Assembly (NCBI GenBank): GCA_938005265.1
Contig: CALLOA010000170.1
Location: 1 to 36,987, forward strand
DNA from: an uncultured Granulosicoccaceae bacterium
GTDB lineage: Bacteria > Pseudomonadota > Gammaproteobacteria > Granulosicoccales > Granulosicoccaceae
Direction: 5' to 3'
Length of the DNA: 36,987 nt
The notes beneath the pieces are model-generated. The model saw nothing but the letters and a program-made list of their open reading frames with translations. It had not been told where the DNA came from and ran no database searches. A program made the translations under genes and the position numbers. This document shows, one piece after another, positions 18,403 through 27,564 of the stretch (the first letter of the stretch is position 1; every line of letters begins with the position of its first letter).

Positions 18403-19410
18403 TTGAAAGTTTTAGTAACAGGAACTGCTGGATTCATTGGCTCTACCCTGGCTCTCAAATTATTGGAGCGAGGCGATGAAGTCATCGGTATTGATAACAT
18501 CAATGATTACTACGACGTCAACCTGAAACTAGCCCGCCTTGAGCGAGTCAAACAGCACGACGGTTTTACAGAAGTTAAAACGGATCTCGAAAACCGCGAT
18601 GTGATTGAAGCAACGTTCAAAGAACATCAGCCTCAGCGTGTCGTAAATCTTGCGGCGCAAGCCGGCGTGCGCTATTCAATCGAAAATCCTCATGCTTACA
18701 TCGAATCCAACATCATCGGGTTCATGAACATACTGCAGTCCTGTCGCGAAACCGAGGTTGAGCATCTTGTGTATGCATCAACCAGCTCGGTATACGGGTC
18801 ACACACCAATATGCCTTTCTCGGTGGAAACAGGTGTCGATCACCCTATGAGCCTGTACGCAGCCACAAAAAAATCCAACGAACTAATGGCCCATACCTAT
18901 AGCCATTTGTTTAATCTTCCTACTACCGGTTTGCGCTTTTTTACCGTCTACGGCCCCTGGGGTCGACCGGACATGGCGCTGTTTCTGTTTACACGCAACA
19001 TCCTTGAAGGCAAACCGATTGACGTTTTCAACTATGGAAAGCACAAACGAGACTTCACCTACGTTCATGATATAGTCGAAGGCGTGATCCGCACCCTGGA
19101 TTCCGTTGCCACACCGAATGCTGACTGGGATTCCAGCAATCCGGATCCGGCAACCAGTTCCGCACCCTATCGCATCTACAATATCGGCAATAACGCCCCA
19201 GTAGATCTTGAGCACTATATTGATACTCTGGAAAAATGTCTGGGCAAAAAAGCGGAAAAAAACCTCCTGCCTTTACAAGCTGGCGATGTCCCGGATACGT
19301 ATGCAGATGTTTCAAAACTGATCGAAGACGTTGGCTATAAGCCTGATACCAGTGTCGAGGAAGGCATTTCAAACTTCGTCAACTGGTATCGTGAGTACTA
19401 CAAAGTCTGA
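18403..19410 (+). CDS. NAD-dependent epimerase, UDP-glucuronate 4-epimerase type
   Basis: This 335-residue extended short-chain dehydrogenase interconverts the C4 configuration of a UDP-sugar. It has the NAD-binding TGTAGFIG (6-13), [11 protein letters not shown], and the catalytic Tyr152/Lys156 in [19 protein letters not shown]. The [17 protein letters not shown] segment is typical of the UDP-glucuronate 4-epimerase/CapI group. It starts with TTG: GGGGA lies seven bases upstream and [13 protein letters not shown] is the family N terminus. It follows tviB by 105 bp, so it may act on the TviB product or on UDP-glucuronate. It ends nine bases from the convergent YdcF-family gene. Confidence 0.9.
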   Translation: MKVLVTGTAGFIGSTLALKLLERGDEVIGIDNINDYYDVNLKLARLERVKQHDGFTEVKTDLENRDVIEATFKEHQPQRVVNLAAQAGVRYSIENPHAYIESNIIGFMNILQSCRETEVEHLVYASTSSVYGSHTNMPFSVETGVDHPMSLYAATKKSNELMAHTYSHLFNLPTTGLRFFTVYGPWGRPDMALFLFTRNILEGKPIDVFNYGKHKRDFTYVHDIVEGVIRTLDSVATPNADWDSSNPDPATSSAPYRIYNIGNNAPVDLEHYIDTLEKCLGKKAEKNLLPLQAGDVPDTYADVSKLIEDVGYKPDTSVEEGISNFVNWYREYYKV

Positions 19411-19419
19411 ATGAGCTGC

Positions 19420-20247
19420 CTAGATGTAGCCTCTGAACTTGTAGTACAAGACGCCTATCCACTCGTGCATTAGTGCGTCGAATTTTTCCACAACGCTCAG
19501 TTGTGGAAGCAAGTACCACCAGGGCACATTTGCGATTGCCTGCCTGCCAACAGGCACCGGGCAAACCTGAAATCCTTGTGAGACAAATACTGCCCGGGCA
19601 CGGGCCATGTGAAGTGCGCTGGTCAACAGACGAATTTCTGTTGCCGGCACCAGGGAATCCTCAGAGATAGAAACCGACTTCAACATACGGGACAGTTCAG
19701 CCGCACTTTCAGCCGTGTTCGACGATTGCCGCTCGGTCAGCAAGCGCTCAGGTTCAACGCCTGTCAACTCGAAGTAATGTTTCATAACGTCAGCTTCAGC
19801 TATGCCCCGCCGCATGCTGCCACCCACCAGAAAGATATCGTAGTCGGCTCCTGACTGTCGGCGAATCAGCGCCGTCGCTTCGGCCATTCGTACAAAGGTA
19901 GCTTGATAAGCGGCACCCAGATCCTCAGCCGAGCGCACCGCAGAAGAGACGCCACCACTCAATACAACCAAGGGTGACAATTCTTCGACACAGGCACTAT
20001 CAACTGTCACCAGATTCTCGGTGTAATAGAGCAATCGATTGACCACAGCCGGGGTTGCGGAAAACAGCAGAACGCCGAACTGCATGATTGCAAGCGGAAT
20101 CAGCAAACGCTCCAGCAGCTTGCCCGACGAGCGAGGACCCGACGAATTCGCCAGGCGCCGGTATGAAAAGACTGCAGCCAGCACGATCAAAAACGACAGA
20201 AGCGCCGTCAGAGTGAGCGGATCAAGCAGCAAATCAGCCAAATGCAT
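19420..20247 (-). CDS. YdcF/SanA/ElyC-family (DUF218) membrane protein
   Basis: The protein has about 275 residues, with an N-terminal membrane segment, a short basic cytoplasmic stretch, a second membrane segment (LLIPLAIMQFGVLLFSATPA) and a DUF218 domain outside. Domain marks are VVLSGGVSS, IFLVGGSM, ERQSSNTAESA and LLTSALHMARARAVF. Relatives such as ElyC and SanA affect envelope and undecaprenyl-phosphate metabolism, which would suit a neighbour of a polysaccharide locus, but the specific function is unknown. I prefer the ATG at 20247, preceded by GAGGGAGA, over a GTG at 20283. It converges with the epimerase gene with only nine bases between stops. Confidence 0.85.
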   Translation of the reverse strand: MHLADLLLDPLTLTALLSFLIVLAAVFSYRRLANSSGPRSSGKLLERLLIPLAIMQFGVLLFSATPAVVNRLLYYTENLVTVDSACVEELSPLVVLSGGVSSAVRSAEDLGAAYQATFVRMAEATALIRRQSGADYDIFLVGGSMRRGIAEADVMKHYFELTGVEPERLLTERQSSNTAESAAELSRMLKSVSISEDSLVPATEIRLLTSALHMARARAVFVSQGFQVCPVPVGRQAIANVPWWYLLPQLSVVEKFDALMHEWIGVLYYKFRGYI

Positions 20248-20453
20248 TCTCCCTCGATTTACGCAAAAACACGGACGCTCCACCCAATAATCAGGGTTTT
20301 CTGTTTATTTGTTTTATTTATGCTTTTCAATGTAATCATAGTTTTTTATAATGAGACTTTCTGACATATGCCGTTCATCGCTGGTAGTTGCTTGAGGGTA
20401 CTGCTCAAAAGCCTTTACCGCCGTGTTCTGCTTCACTGCCGAATGGAGCAGCC

Positions 20454-21431
20454 ATGGTCAACCTGGGTAATACTCAAAAACCAAACCAAATCAAGCAATT
20501 GCGTGCATTCTGCCGGGCAGCACAAAACGGCAGCATCTCCAAGGCAGCCGAGCGCCTGCAACTTAGTCAACCTTCAGTATCATTGCAAATCCAGTCTCTG
20601 GAGAAGGAACTGGATACTGTTCTGTTTGAACGAGCGGGGCCCAAAATCCGCCTGACGCCCGCTGGAGAATTGCTGTTGGAGATGGCACTACCGCTGGTCG
20701 AGGGAGTGGAAAAATTGTCGGAGTCGTTCGCAGCCAGACTGGGGTCGGTTAACAGTGGCACTCTCTCTATCGCCTCCGGAGAGGCAACTCTGCTGTACAT
20801 TCTGCCCGAACTCATCAAGGAATTTTCCACAAAATTTCCTCAGGTCGATGTACGCCTGCATAACGTGACAGGCCGCGATGGCATGAAACTCATGCGTGAG
20901 GACGAAGTGGACTTTGCCGTAGGCTCAATGCTCGATGAACCAGATGACATGGTTTACCACCCGATTTACGATTTCACTCCGGCACTCATTACATCCACAG
21001 ACCACCCTCTGGCCAGTCTCAAGACAGTAACTCTTGATGATATCAGCCCTTATGGACTGATCGTGCCGCCTCGATACCTGAGCACCTTTAACGTTATCGA
21101 TCTGGTTTTCCAGCAACACAACGTCCCCTATAGTGTTGCACTTGAGGTGGGTGGCTGGGAAGTCATCAAACGCTATGTGGAAATGGGCGCAGGCGTCAGC
21201 ATCGTCACTGATATCTGCCTTCGCGGCAACGAAAACCTCGCCGTCATTCCGATGGATATGTATTTCCCGGCACGCAGTTACGGTGCTGTGATCAGGCGAG
21301 GCAAGTTCCTGTCACCCCAGGCCAAATGTTTTCTGGAGCTAATGGATAGCGAATTCTTCAGCAAACAAACCGTGCCACCGCAACGCCGCGGCAATGACAA
21401 ACACCCGGGAAGCCTGATCACCAGCCTCTGA
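20454..21431 (+). CDS. LysR-family transcriptional regulator
   Basis: This 325-residue regulator has an N-terminal winged helix-turn-helix ([20 protein letters not shown] then [19 protein letters not shown]) and a periplasmic-binding-like effector domain ([20 protein letters not shown] onward). I cannot name the effector or targets. The ATG at 20454 has GGAG five bases upstream. The longer frame beginning with TTG at 20388 adds an unlikely leader. It ends four bases before mnmA, so the two are probably co-transcribed. LysR regulators often act divergently on a neighbour. Here the upstream neighbour is the YdcF-family gene, about 200 bp away. Confidence 0.9.
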   Translation: MVNLGNTQKPNQIKQLRAFCRAAQNGSISKAAERLQLSQPSVSLQIQSLEKELDTVLFERAGPKIRLTPAGELLLEMALPLVEGVEKLSESFAARLGSVNSGTLSIASGEATLLYILPELIKEFSTKFPQVDVRLHNVTGRDGMKLMREDEVDFAVGSMLDEPDDMVYHPIYDFTPALITSTDHPLASLKTVTLDDISPYGLIVPPRYLSTFNVIDLVFQQHNVPYSVALEVGGWEVIKRYVEMGAGVSIVTDICLRGNENLAVIPMDMYFPARSYGAVIRRGKFLSPQAKCFLELMDSEFFSKQTVPPQRRGNDKHPGSLITSL

Positions 21432-21435
21432 TGCG

Positions 21436-22641
21436 ATGACTACCACTGTAAAAAAAGAATCCGGAAAATTTCCTATTGATATCCCGGCGAATCCGAGCAA
21501 TGTAGTTGTCGGCATGTCAGGTGGCGTGGATTCTTCAGTTGCAGCCTTGTTGTTAAAGGAAAGCGGGCACAGGGTAAGTGCGGTGTTTATGAAAAACTGG
21601 GATGATACTGATGAACAATGTACATCACGCCAGGATTACCGCGACGCCAAAGCCGTCTGTGATCGATTGGACATTCCTCTTGGCAGCGTAAATTTCGAGC
21701 GCGAATACTGGGACCGGGTGTTCACGCATTTTCTGGATGAGTATACGGCGGGACGCACACCCAACCCTGATATCCTTTGCAACAAGGAAATTAAATTTAA
21801 AGCCTTCCTGCAATATGCTCAACAATTGGGCTGTGACTATATTGCAACAGGCCATTACGTAAGACGTACGGGCAGTGGCGACACAGACAACCGATTGTTG
21901 CGTGGCATAGACACCAACAAAGACCAGAGCTATTTTCTATATACCTTGGGGCAGGCAGAGCTTAAGTCTTCCCTGTTTCCGGTAGGCGGCTTAGAAAAAA
22001 GCGAAGTTCGTCAGCTGGCCGAATCTGCAGGGTTCCATGTTTTCAGTAAAAAAGACAGCACTGGTATCTGCTTTATAGGGGAAAGAAAGTTTGCAAATTT
22101 TCTGTCCGAATACCTGCCGGCACAACCTGGCCCGATGAAAACAACTGACGGCAAAACCATGGGTCAACACAATGGATTGATGTATTACACCATGGGGCAA
22201 CGACAAGGACTCGGTATCGGCGGAAATAAGGATGCCAATGAAAACCCCTGGTACGTTTTGGACAAATGCCTGGCATCCAATACACTCACCGTGGGTCAGG
22301 GGCATGACCACCCTCTACTATTCAAATCTGAACTCGACACCCACGAACTGCACTGGTGCAGTGGCCAGACGCGACACGCACCTTTTAGCTGCACAGCAAA
22401 AATTCGCTACCGGCAGGAAGACCAGAAGGTGACGGTATACCCGGGAAGCTCGCAAACAGCCCATGTCACTTTCGAAAAACCCGTCAGAGCCATAACACCC
22501 GGGCAATCCATTGTGTTTTACAGCAATGAGGAGTGTCTGGGTGGCGGTGTAATCAGTGATTTTAAAACCACGAACACCAGTCGCAAGTTTAGAAATTCTG
22601 AAGAAACCGGCTACCGGGATTCATTGGCCCCAACACACTAG
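21436..22641 (+). CDS. mnmA: tRNA-specific 2-thiouridylase MnmA
   Basis: This 401-residue enzyme puts the sulfur on C2 of the wobble uridine of tRNA-Lys, -Glu and -Gln, receiving it from the TusE relay. The PP-loop SGGVDS (28-33) activates the uridine with ATP. The two catalytic cysteines are visible: Cys115 in [12 protein letters not shown] and Cys212 in [10 protein letters not shown]. It is about 30 residues longer than E. coli MnmA, with extensions at both ends. The first ATG at 21431 is in another frame and stops at once, so 21436 is the start. hflD follows 20 bp downstream, as in many gammaproteobacteria. Confidence 0.97.
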   Translation: MTTTVKKESGKFPIDIPANPSNVVVGMSGGVDSSVAALLLKESGHRVSAVFMKNWDDTDEQCTSRQDYRDAKAVCDRLDIPLGSVNFEREYWDRVFTHFLDEYTAGRTPNPDILCNKEIKFKAFLQYAQQLGCDYIATGHYVRRTGSGDTDNRLLRGIDTNKDQSYFLYTLGQAELKSSLFPVGGLEKSEVRQLAESAGFHVFSKKDSTGICFIGERKFANFLSEYLPAQPGPMKTTDGKTMGQHNGLMYYTMGQRQGLGIGGNKDANENPWYVLDKCLASNTLTVGQGHDHPLLFKSELDTHELHWCSGQTRHAPFSCTAKIRYRQEDQKVTVYPGSSQTAHVTFEKPVRAITPGQSIVFYSNEECLGGGVISDFKTTNTSRKFRNSEETGYRDSLAPTH

Positions 22642-22661
22642 AAGGAATACGACAGACGCTG

Positions 22662-23321
22662 ATGACATCAATTGATACTCCAGATAACCGTGCTATCGCA
22701 CTAGCCGGAGTCTTTCAGGCAACTTCGCTGTGCAAGAACCTCGCAACTTACGGGCGCTGTGATGAAGATTACTTTCAGCACTCCATGCACTCCGTTCTCA
22801 GAATTGATGCTGACAGCGTGCCCGAGATATTCGGCGGCATTACCGGCGTGAAACATGGACTGCGTGTGCTGAATACGCAACTTTCACCGTCCAGCGGGCA
22901 GCGCGATCTGGATCTGACCCGTTACTCGATTTCACTGATGCAACTCGGTACCAATCTGGAAAAAAACGCCAGTGCCATGCATCAGCTACAGCGCGGTCTA
23001 CAGGAGACTCCAGCGATTGTTGAAGCGCCCCGTGATGCGCTAATTGAGGATAACGACGACGAAACAGATAGTGATACATTGATCAACAATCTGGCCGAAC
23101 TGTACCGTAACAACATCAGCCATCTGAGCCCAAGAATTATGGTCACTGGTAGTCCGGAATACCTTCAAAATGACAACGTTGCGGCCAAAATCCGGGTATG
23201 CCTGCTGGCAGGTATACGATCTGTAATATTGTGGCGTCAGTGCAAGGGAACGCGATCAAGCCTTGTATTCGGGCGTAGCAGGTACATCAAAATCGCGGAA
23301 AACCTTCTCGCGTCTGCCTGA
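22662..23321 (+). CDS. hflD: High-frequency lysogenization protein HflD homolog
   Basis: This 219-residue protein matches HflD (YcfC), a peripheral inner-membrane protein that in E. coli binds phage lambda CII and lowers its DNA binding. Its cellular role is otherwise unclear. Characteristic segments are NRAIALAGVFQATSLCKNLA at the start, LNTQLSP, and near the end MVTGSPEYLQ, IRVCLLAGIRSVILWRQCKG and FGRSRYIKIAENLL. An acidic insertion (about residues 125-140, rich in Asp and Glu) is longer than in E. coli. It follows mnmA as usual for the order. purB, which follows in E. coli, is not next here. Confidence 0.92.
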   Translation: MTSIDTPDNRAIALAGVFQATSLCKNLATYGRCDEDYFQHSMHSVLRIDADSVPEIFGGITGVKHGLRVLNTQLSPSSGQRDLDLTRYSISLMQLGTNLEKNASAMHQLQRGLQETPAIVEAPRDALIEDNDDETDSDTLINNLAELYRNNISHLSPRIMVTGSPEYLQNDNVAAKIRVCLLAGIRSVILWRQCKGTRSSLVFGRSRYIKIAENLLASA

Positions 23322-23446
23322 ACTGAATTTTGCCAATCTTTATGCCGATGACAATCAGGTCAGCTCACCCCTACGCCATGAACTTTCTGTCAAAGTACTG
23401 GCTGTAGTCACAGCCAAGGCAGCATCTGGCACAAAGAGGCAGCACC

Positions 23447-24460
23447 GTGAACCCGATTTTTCCCGGAAAACTGATTACTTTTGCAGCAGCTCTATTGCTG
23501 CACCTGAGCCTTTCCGCCTGCGGAGATGTAAACCGTGTGGGCACTAATGCTTCCCCTCAAGGCCCAGTGATACCCAGTTTTCAAGCCCTCGATGGCAATC
23601 AGGCATCTGCCCTTCCCAGCGCTGCAAGCGATGTAATATTAAACGGTGCAGCGCTTTCATCTAACGGGCGTTTCGAGCTGAGTTTCGGTAGCGCAGCTTC
23701 TGCCCCGGGCTCCACCAGTGTCGTCAATAACACCCGGGCTGTACAAATCGAACGCCAGCTAACACCCTCCATACTGGCCGTTAATGACCTGATCAGCCTG
23801 CCGGGCGGCAACATCCCCATTATTGTCAGGCAGTGTGAGCTTGCAAATGCGTTTTATGTATCGACAGTGCCGGAAATTGTCATGTGCACAGAGTTGCTCG
23901 ACGCTTCATACACAGCTTTACTAGGGCTTTTTGACGGCGACATTGCTCGCGCAAGCCGGGTGGCCGGCCAGGTATTCACATTTTTCATGCTCCATGAAAT
24001 TGCGCATGCGCTGGATCACGTGCTTGAGCTACCGGTGTTTGGCAATACCGAATCGGCGGCTGATGCCATTGCTACAGTACTGGCAGCAGAATCCGGCACT
24101 CCTGATATCGTACTTTTTGCAGCCTATCTGTTCACCTTGTCTGTCGATGGAACATTCGGAGATGTGCACCATTCGGGTGAAGACAGAGCGGGTGATCTGG
24201 TCTGCTGGGTGCTGGGTAGCACGCCGGAATTGATGGAGGCTGAAGCATTGAGCGGTTTAGGCCAACAATTTGTCGACGCCGGCCGTGATTGTGTTGGAGA
24301 ATATGCAGCACAGCGAACAGCGGTGGAAAGATGGATACCCCGCCTGCGTGATTTGGCGGGCGCTTTGGAATCGACACAACCACGAACCTCTCAGGAACAC
24401 CAAGCTGACGCTGAAAGGAATTTGAGTACAATACTGTATCAATTGAACCTGCTTTTGTAG
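23447..24460 (+). CDS. Putative lipoprotein metallopeptidase (DUF4344-like)
   Basis: This 337-residue protein starts with a lipoprotein signal peptide (lipobox SLSAC, Cys25) and then a Ser/Ala-rich linker to about residue 95. The domain carries HEIAH (183-187) followed by LPVFGNTESAADAIAT, the HExxH zinc motif and a downstream acidic motif. Later come DVHHSGEDRAGDLVCWVLGS, typical of the DUF4344 putative metallopeptidase family. Peptidase activity is not demonstrated for this family as far as I know. The GTG start has AGAGG seven bases upstream and gives a proper signal peptide. It is probably anchored in the outer membrane, since Gly rather than Asp follows the Cys. Confidence 0.82.
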   Translation: MNPIFPGKLITFAAALLLHLSLSACGDVNRVGTNASPQGPVIPSFQALDGNQASALPSAASDVILNGAALSSNGRFELSFGSAASAPGSTSVVNNTRAVQIERQLTPSILAVNDLISLPGGNIPIIVRQCELANAFYVSTVPEIVMCTELLDASYTALLGLFDGDIARASRVAGQVFTFFMLHEIAHALDHVLELPVFGNTESAADAIATVLAAESGTPDIVLFAAYLFTLSVDGTFGDVHHSGEDRAGDLVCWVLGSTPELMEAEALSGLGQQFVDAGRDCVGEYAAQRTAVERWIPRLRDLAGALESTQPRTSQEHQADAERNLSTILYQLNLLL

Positions 24461-24498
24461 CTATCAACTAAAGCAGGAAGACAGGGCACCCCGAATTT

Positions 24499-25440
24499 AT
24501 GTCTGAACCTGCTAACGAAATCATTTATCACAACTACCCGCAATCACCCGTTGCCGAGAAAGTCAGGGTTATATTCGGTATCAAAGGTCTGACATGGCGG
24601 GATGTTGAAATTCCCCGCTTGCCTCCCAAACCATTGCTGACAACACTAACCGGGGGTTACAGGCGAACCCCGGTCATGCAGATCGGTGCGGATATCTATT
24701 GTGACAGCCAGTGCATTATTCGCGAACTGGAACGCCGCTACCCAGCCCCTACCCTTATGCCCGGCGACGATGCCGGACTCCTTTGGTGCTTGAGTCGTTG
24801 GACCGATGGCGCCTTGTTCGAGTTGTCTGTAAAAATCGTACTGGGTGCAGCGGGAGACGATTTACCAGAAGATTTTGCACAAGACCGGGGGCGCCTGTAT
24901 CTGGGTGCTGACTGGGCCGCCGGCCTTAAAAAAGCCAACGCAACATTACCTCACCTGATGGCCCAACTGCGTGCCCCTCTTGCATGGCTGGACACCCAAC
25001 TCGCCGACGGACGGCAGTTCCTGATCGGCGACAAGGCAGCTGCCATTGATGCGCAGATGTACCATATCGTCTGGTTTGTTCGCGGCCGCTGCCAGGCAGG
25101 CCCCGCATTTTTAGCCGAATTTAAAAACCTTGAGCGATGGGAACAATCAATCGCAGCTCTGGGTCATGGCTCATCCACCAGCATGACCCCGGAAGATGCC
25201 ATTGAACGCGCACGTTCAATGCAACCCATTGACAGCACTGGCGTTGCCGAAGGCGATCCACAAGGTTTGACGCCAGGCATGTCAGTCGCAGTTACACCTG
25301 ATGTCGATGGAGGTGAACAGGCAGTTTCCGGCACCTTGAGAAGTGCAAACGCTGAGAGCATTTCAATAGAACGGGTCAGCGAAGACGCGGGCACTGTCTG
25401 TGTACACTTTCCACGCAGCGGTTACCGGGTAGAAATCTAA
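24499..25440 (+). CDS. Glutathione S-transferase-like protein with C-terminal beta-rich extension
   Basis: The first 80 or so residues form a GST/thioredoxin-like domain (IIYHNYPQSPVAEKVRVIFG; RRTPVMQIGADIYCDSQCII). An all-helical C-terminal GST domain runs to about 215 (FLIGDKAAAIDAQMYHIVWF). Ser sits where the catalytic Ser/Cys would be (QSPVAEKV). The final 80 residues (about 233-313) are extra for a GST. They look beta-rich, containing GLTPGMSVAVTPDV and ending VCVHFPRSGYRVEI. Substrate unknown. It is followed 30 bp later by the ankyrin gene on the same strand. Confidence 0.85.
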   Translation: MSEPANEIIYHNYPQSPVAEKVRVIFGIKGLTWRDVEIPRLPPKPLLTTLTGGYRRTPVMQIGADIYCDSQCIIRELERRYPAPTLMPGDDAGLLWCLSRWTDGALFELSVKIVLGAAGDDLPEDFAQDRGRLYLGADWAAGLKKANATLPHLMAQLRAPLAWLDTQLADGRQFLIGDKAAAIDAQMYHIVWFVRGRCQAGPAFLAEFKNLERWEQSIAALGHGSSTSMTPEDAIERARSMQPIDSTGVAEGDPQGLTPGMSVAVTPDVDGGEQAVSGTLRSANAESISIERVSEDAGTVCVHFPRSGYRVEI

Positions 25441-25470
25441 CGAAACCTGCAACCGGTACCGGCTGAGCTA

Positions 25471-27303
25471 ATGATGAGTATTCCATGGAAATTACCTGAA
25501 GAGGAAACGCTTTCCTCTCTGGATGAAGCCGCTAAATCGATTCTGCAATCAGCAAGCAACAACGCGATGCCGGAACAACAAAGGCTGACACACCAGCGAA
25601 TCGGCCCCTGGTTTGGCAACCCCGCGACGATTGATCTGGAAACTGCCCGTCGGGTAGTTGCACGCGAATTCGGGCTTTCAAGCTGGGCCCAACTGGAGCA
25701 ATTCTTTGCGGACCGTGGCAAGGAAAAACAGGATGAGCACACAGCTCCAAGCGGTGAGCTGCCGGAATTGCGTAGTGAACAGTTGGCCAATCAGTTTCTC
25801 GACCTTGTTGTTATTCATTACAGTGAAGTGATAAACAGTGGGCCACATCGCTTCAAGCAAGCTTTGCAACTACTCGAAGAACATCCGTCAATCCGCCAGG
25901 CAAATATTTATACGGCAGCAGCCATTGGCGATACTGATCAGATTGATGCCTGGCTGCAGCGCCAACCCGAATTGCTTAATCAAAAAGGTGGCTACTTTCA
26001 CTGGTCACCCTTGATGTATGCAACTTACGCCCGTTTACCCGGGCATTCCAGCCATGATGCGGCCTGCCTGCTACTCGAAAAAGGTGCTGATGCAAATGCC
26101 TATTACATGTGGAACGGCCAATACAAATTTACCGCACTGACAGGCGCATTTGGCCAGGGTGAAGGTGGCCCGGTGAAGCAACCGGAGCATCCTGAATATA
26201 TGTCGTTGTGCCGAAAGTTGTTGGAAAAAGGCGCTAATGCCAACGACAGCCAGGCAGCTTACAACCGCTGCTTTACCGAAGACAACAGTTGCCTTGAGCT
26301 ACTGCTCGAATTCGGGCTCAACGCCTCTGACAAAAACAACTGGCTGCTGTGTGAAGATGACAAGCTGCTGGACAATCCCAATGAAACCATGCAGTTTCAT
26401 TTGATTCATGCCATACGCAAAGGTTTTTTTAACCGGGTTAAATTACTGGTTGAAAACGGCGCTAACCTTGAAAGCGCCGACAATACTTATGAGACCCGTA
26501 GCAAAGGCAAGAAACCCTACGAAGCCGCTCTGATTATGGGGCAAATTCAAATAGCCGAGTATCTGGCAGAGCATGGTGCTGATACCAGCCGGGTGAGTCT
26601 GCTTTCCAGATTCCAGGGCGCCTGCTGCTCAGGCAACAAAGAACAGGCACAGGCGTTTTTGAAAGAGCACCCGTCACTGGCAGAAGATGCAAAACCTTTG
26701 CAGCGGGAAATGCTGTGCAACGTTATTGAAGCGGCCAATACAGACGCACTGCAACTGATGCTTGATCTTGGTTTCAACCTGAACGACAACAGCCAGCGCA
26801 CTCCACTGCATGAAGCAGCCCTGGGCGGGCGGCTGGATCTGGTGAAAATTCTGGTTGATGCCGGTGCCGATACCACGCTGCGCGAACCTGGCTATTGTGT
26901 CCCACCAATCGGTTTTGCCCTCCATGCCGAACACCAGGAGATCATAGATTACCTGGATGCAATGCCGATGGATATATTCACAGCATCGATAAGAGGCAAT
27001 ATCAAACAACTGGAATCCTTGTTAGCCAAGGATCCCGAGCTGCTTGAAATTCGTTTTAAAGAAATTCGCCCGAGCCGCCCGGGTAATACTGACAACCATC
27101 ACGAAAACGACTGGGCCACACCATTGGCGGTTGCCGCGCTCAGTCAGCGAGAGGAAGCAGTTGAACTGTTACTGGATAAAGGCGCGAACGTTGCGGTGAG
27201 TGATGCCAACGGTACCAGCCTGTTAGCTCTGGCGGAAAATCACAATTGCAGTGCCAACATCATTAAAGCACTTCAAATAGCCGGGGCAAGAAAAACACAG
27301 TAA
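25471..27303 (+). CDS. Ankyrin-repeat protein
   Basis: This 610-residue protein has no signal peptide and is probably cytoplasmic. The first 80 residues carry a conserved lead-in seen in several bacterial ankyrin proteins (LETARRVVAREFGLSSWAQL). Ankyrin repeats follow from about 125 to the end, with clear copies at HDAACLLLEKGADANAY, RVKLLVENGANLESAD, RTPLHEAALGGRLDLVKILV and REEAVELLLDKGANVAVSD. They probably mediate protein binding. No enzymatic domain is seen. The end is odd: immediately after the TAA (27301-27303) the DNA stays open in two frames and is very Lys-rich, because of an 8-bp tandem repeat. Confidence 0.88.
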   Translation: MMSIPWKLPEEETLSSLDEAAKSILQSASNNAMPEQQRLTHQRIGPWFGNPATIDLETARRVVAREFGLSSWAQLEQFFADRGKEKQDEHTAPSGELPELRSEQLANQFLDLVVIHYSEVINSGPHRFKQALQLLEEHPSIRQANIYTAAAIGDTDQIDAWLQRQPELLNQKGGYFHWSPLMYATYARLPGHSSHDAACLLLEKGADANAYYMWNGQYKFTALTGAFGQGEGGPVKQPEHPEYMSLCRKLLEKGANANDSQAAYNRCFTEDNSCLELLLEFGLNASDKNNWLLCEDDKLLDNPNETMQFHLIHAIRKGFFNRVKLLVENGANLESADNTYETRSKGKKPYEAALIMGQIQIAEYLAEHGADTSRVSLLSRFQGACCSGNKEQAQAFLKEHPSLAEDAKPLQREMLCNVIEAANTDALQLMLDLGFNLNDNSQRTPLHEAALGGRLDLVKILVDAGADTTLREPGYCVPPIGFALHAEHQEIIDYLDAMPMDIFTASIRGNIKQLESLLAKDPELLEIRFKEIRPSRPGNTDNHHENDWATPLAVAALSQREEAVELLLDKGANVAVSDANGTSLLALAENHNCSANIIKALQIAGARKTQ

Positions 27304-27365
27304 GCAAAAAAACTCAGGCAAGAAACAGCGGTAAGACGGCACAGAAAAAAACAAACAGGCCTAAA

Positions 27366-27430
27366 GCAAAAAAGCAAAAAAGCAAAAAAGCAAAAAAGCA
27401 AAAAAGCAAAAAAGCAAAAAAGCAAAAAAA
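27366..27430. repeat. 8-bp tandem repeat (GCAAAAAA) x8
   Basis: Seven perfect adjacent copies of GCAAAAAA occupy 27366-27421. An eighth with seven A follows at 27422-27430. A related GCAAAAAA lies just after the ankyrin stop (27304). On the minus strand it reads as consecutive GC-T6 blocks directly beyond the acnB terminator. A repeat of this kind is expected to vary in copy number by slippage. Confidence 0.95.
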
Positions 27431-27436
27431 GAAAGC

Positions 27437-27471
27437 AAAAAAGCTGCGCCGGAACCATCCGACACAGCTTT
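27437..27471 (-). terminator. Rho-independent terminator of acnB
   Basis: On the minus strand AAAGCTGTGTCGGA (27471-27458) pairs with TCCGGCGCAGCTTT (27453-27440). Two G-U wobbles make a 14-bp stem with a 4-nt loop, followed by six T (27442-27437) and further T-rich repeats. It lies 94 bp past the acnB stop. In the plus direction the wobbles become A-C mismatches and no T run follows, so it serves acnB. Confidence 0.85.
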
Positions 27472-27564
27472 CAGGACTTTCGTAGCCTGCGTTATTCAGA
27501 TTTTCAATTCAGCAGACTATTGATTCACTCAGACCTTTAATTCGGCCGACCGTCAATCAGACTG

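Noticed and set aside
27283..27303. Programmed -1 frameshift at the end of the ankyrin gene
   Set aside because: The A run before the stop has only five A and does not make a canonical slippery heptamer in frame. It is kept only as an open question together with the Lys-rich tail.
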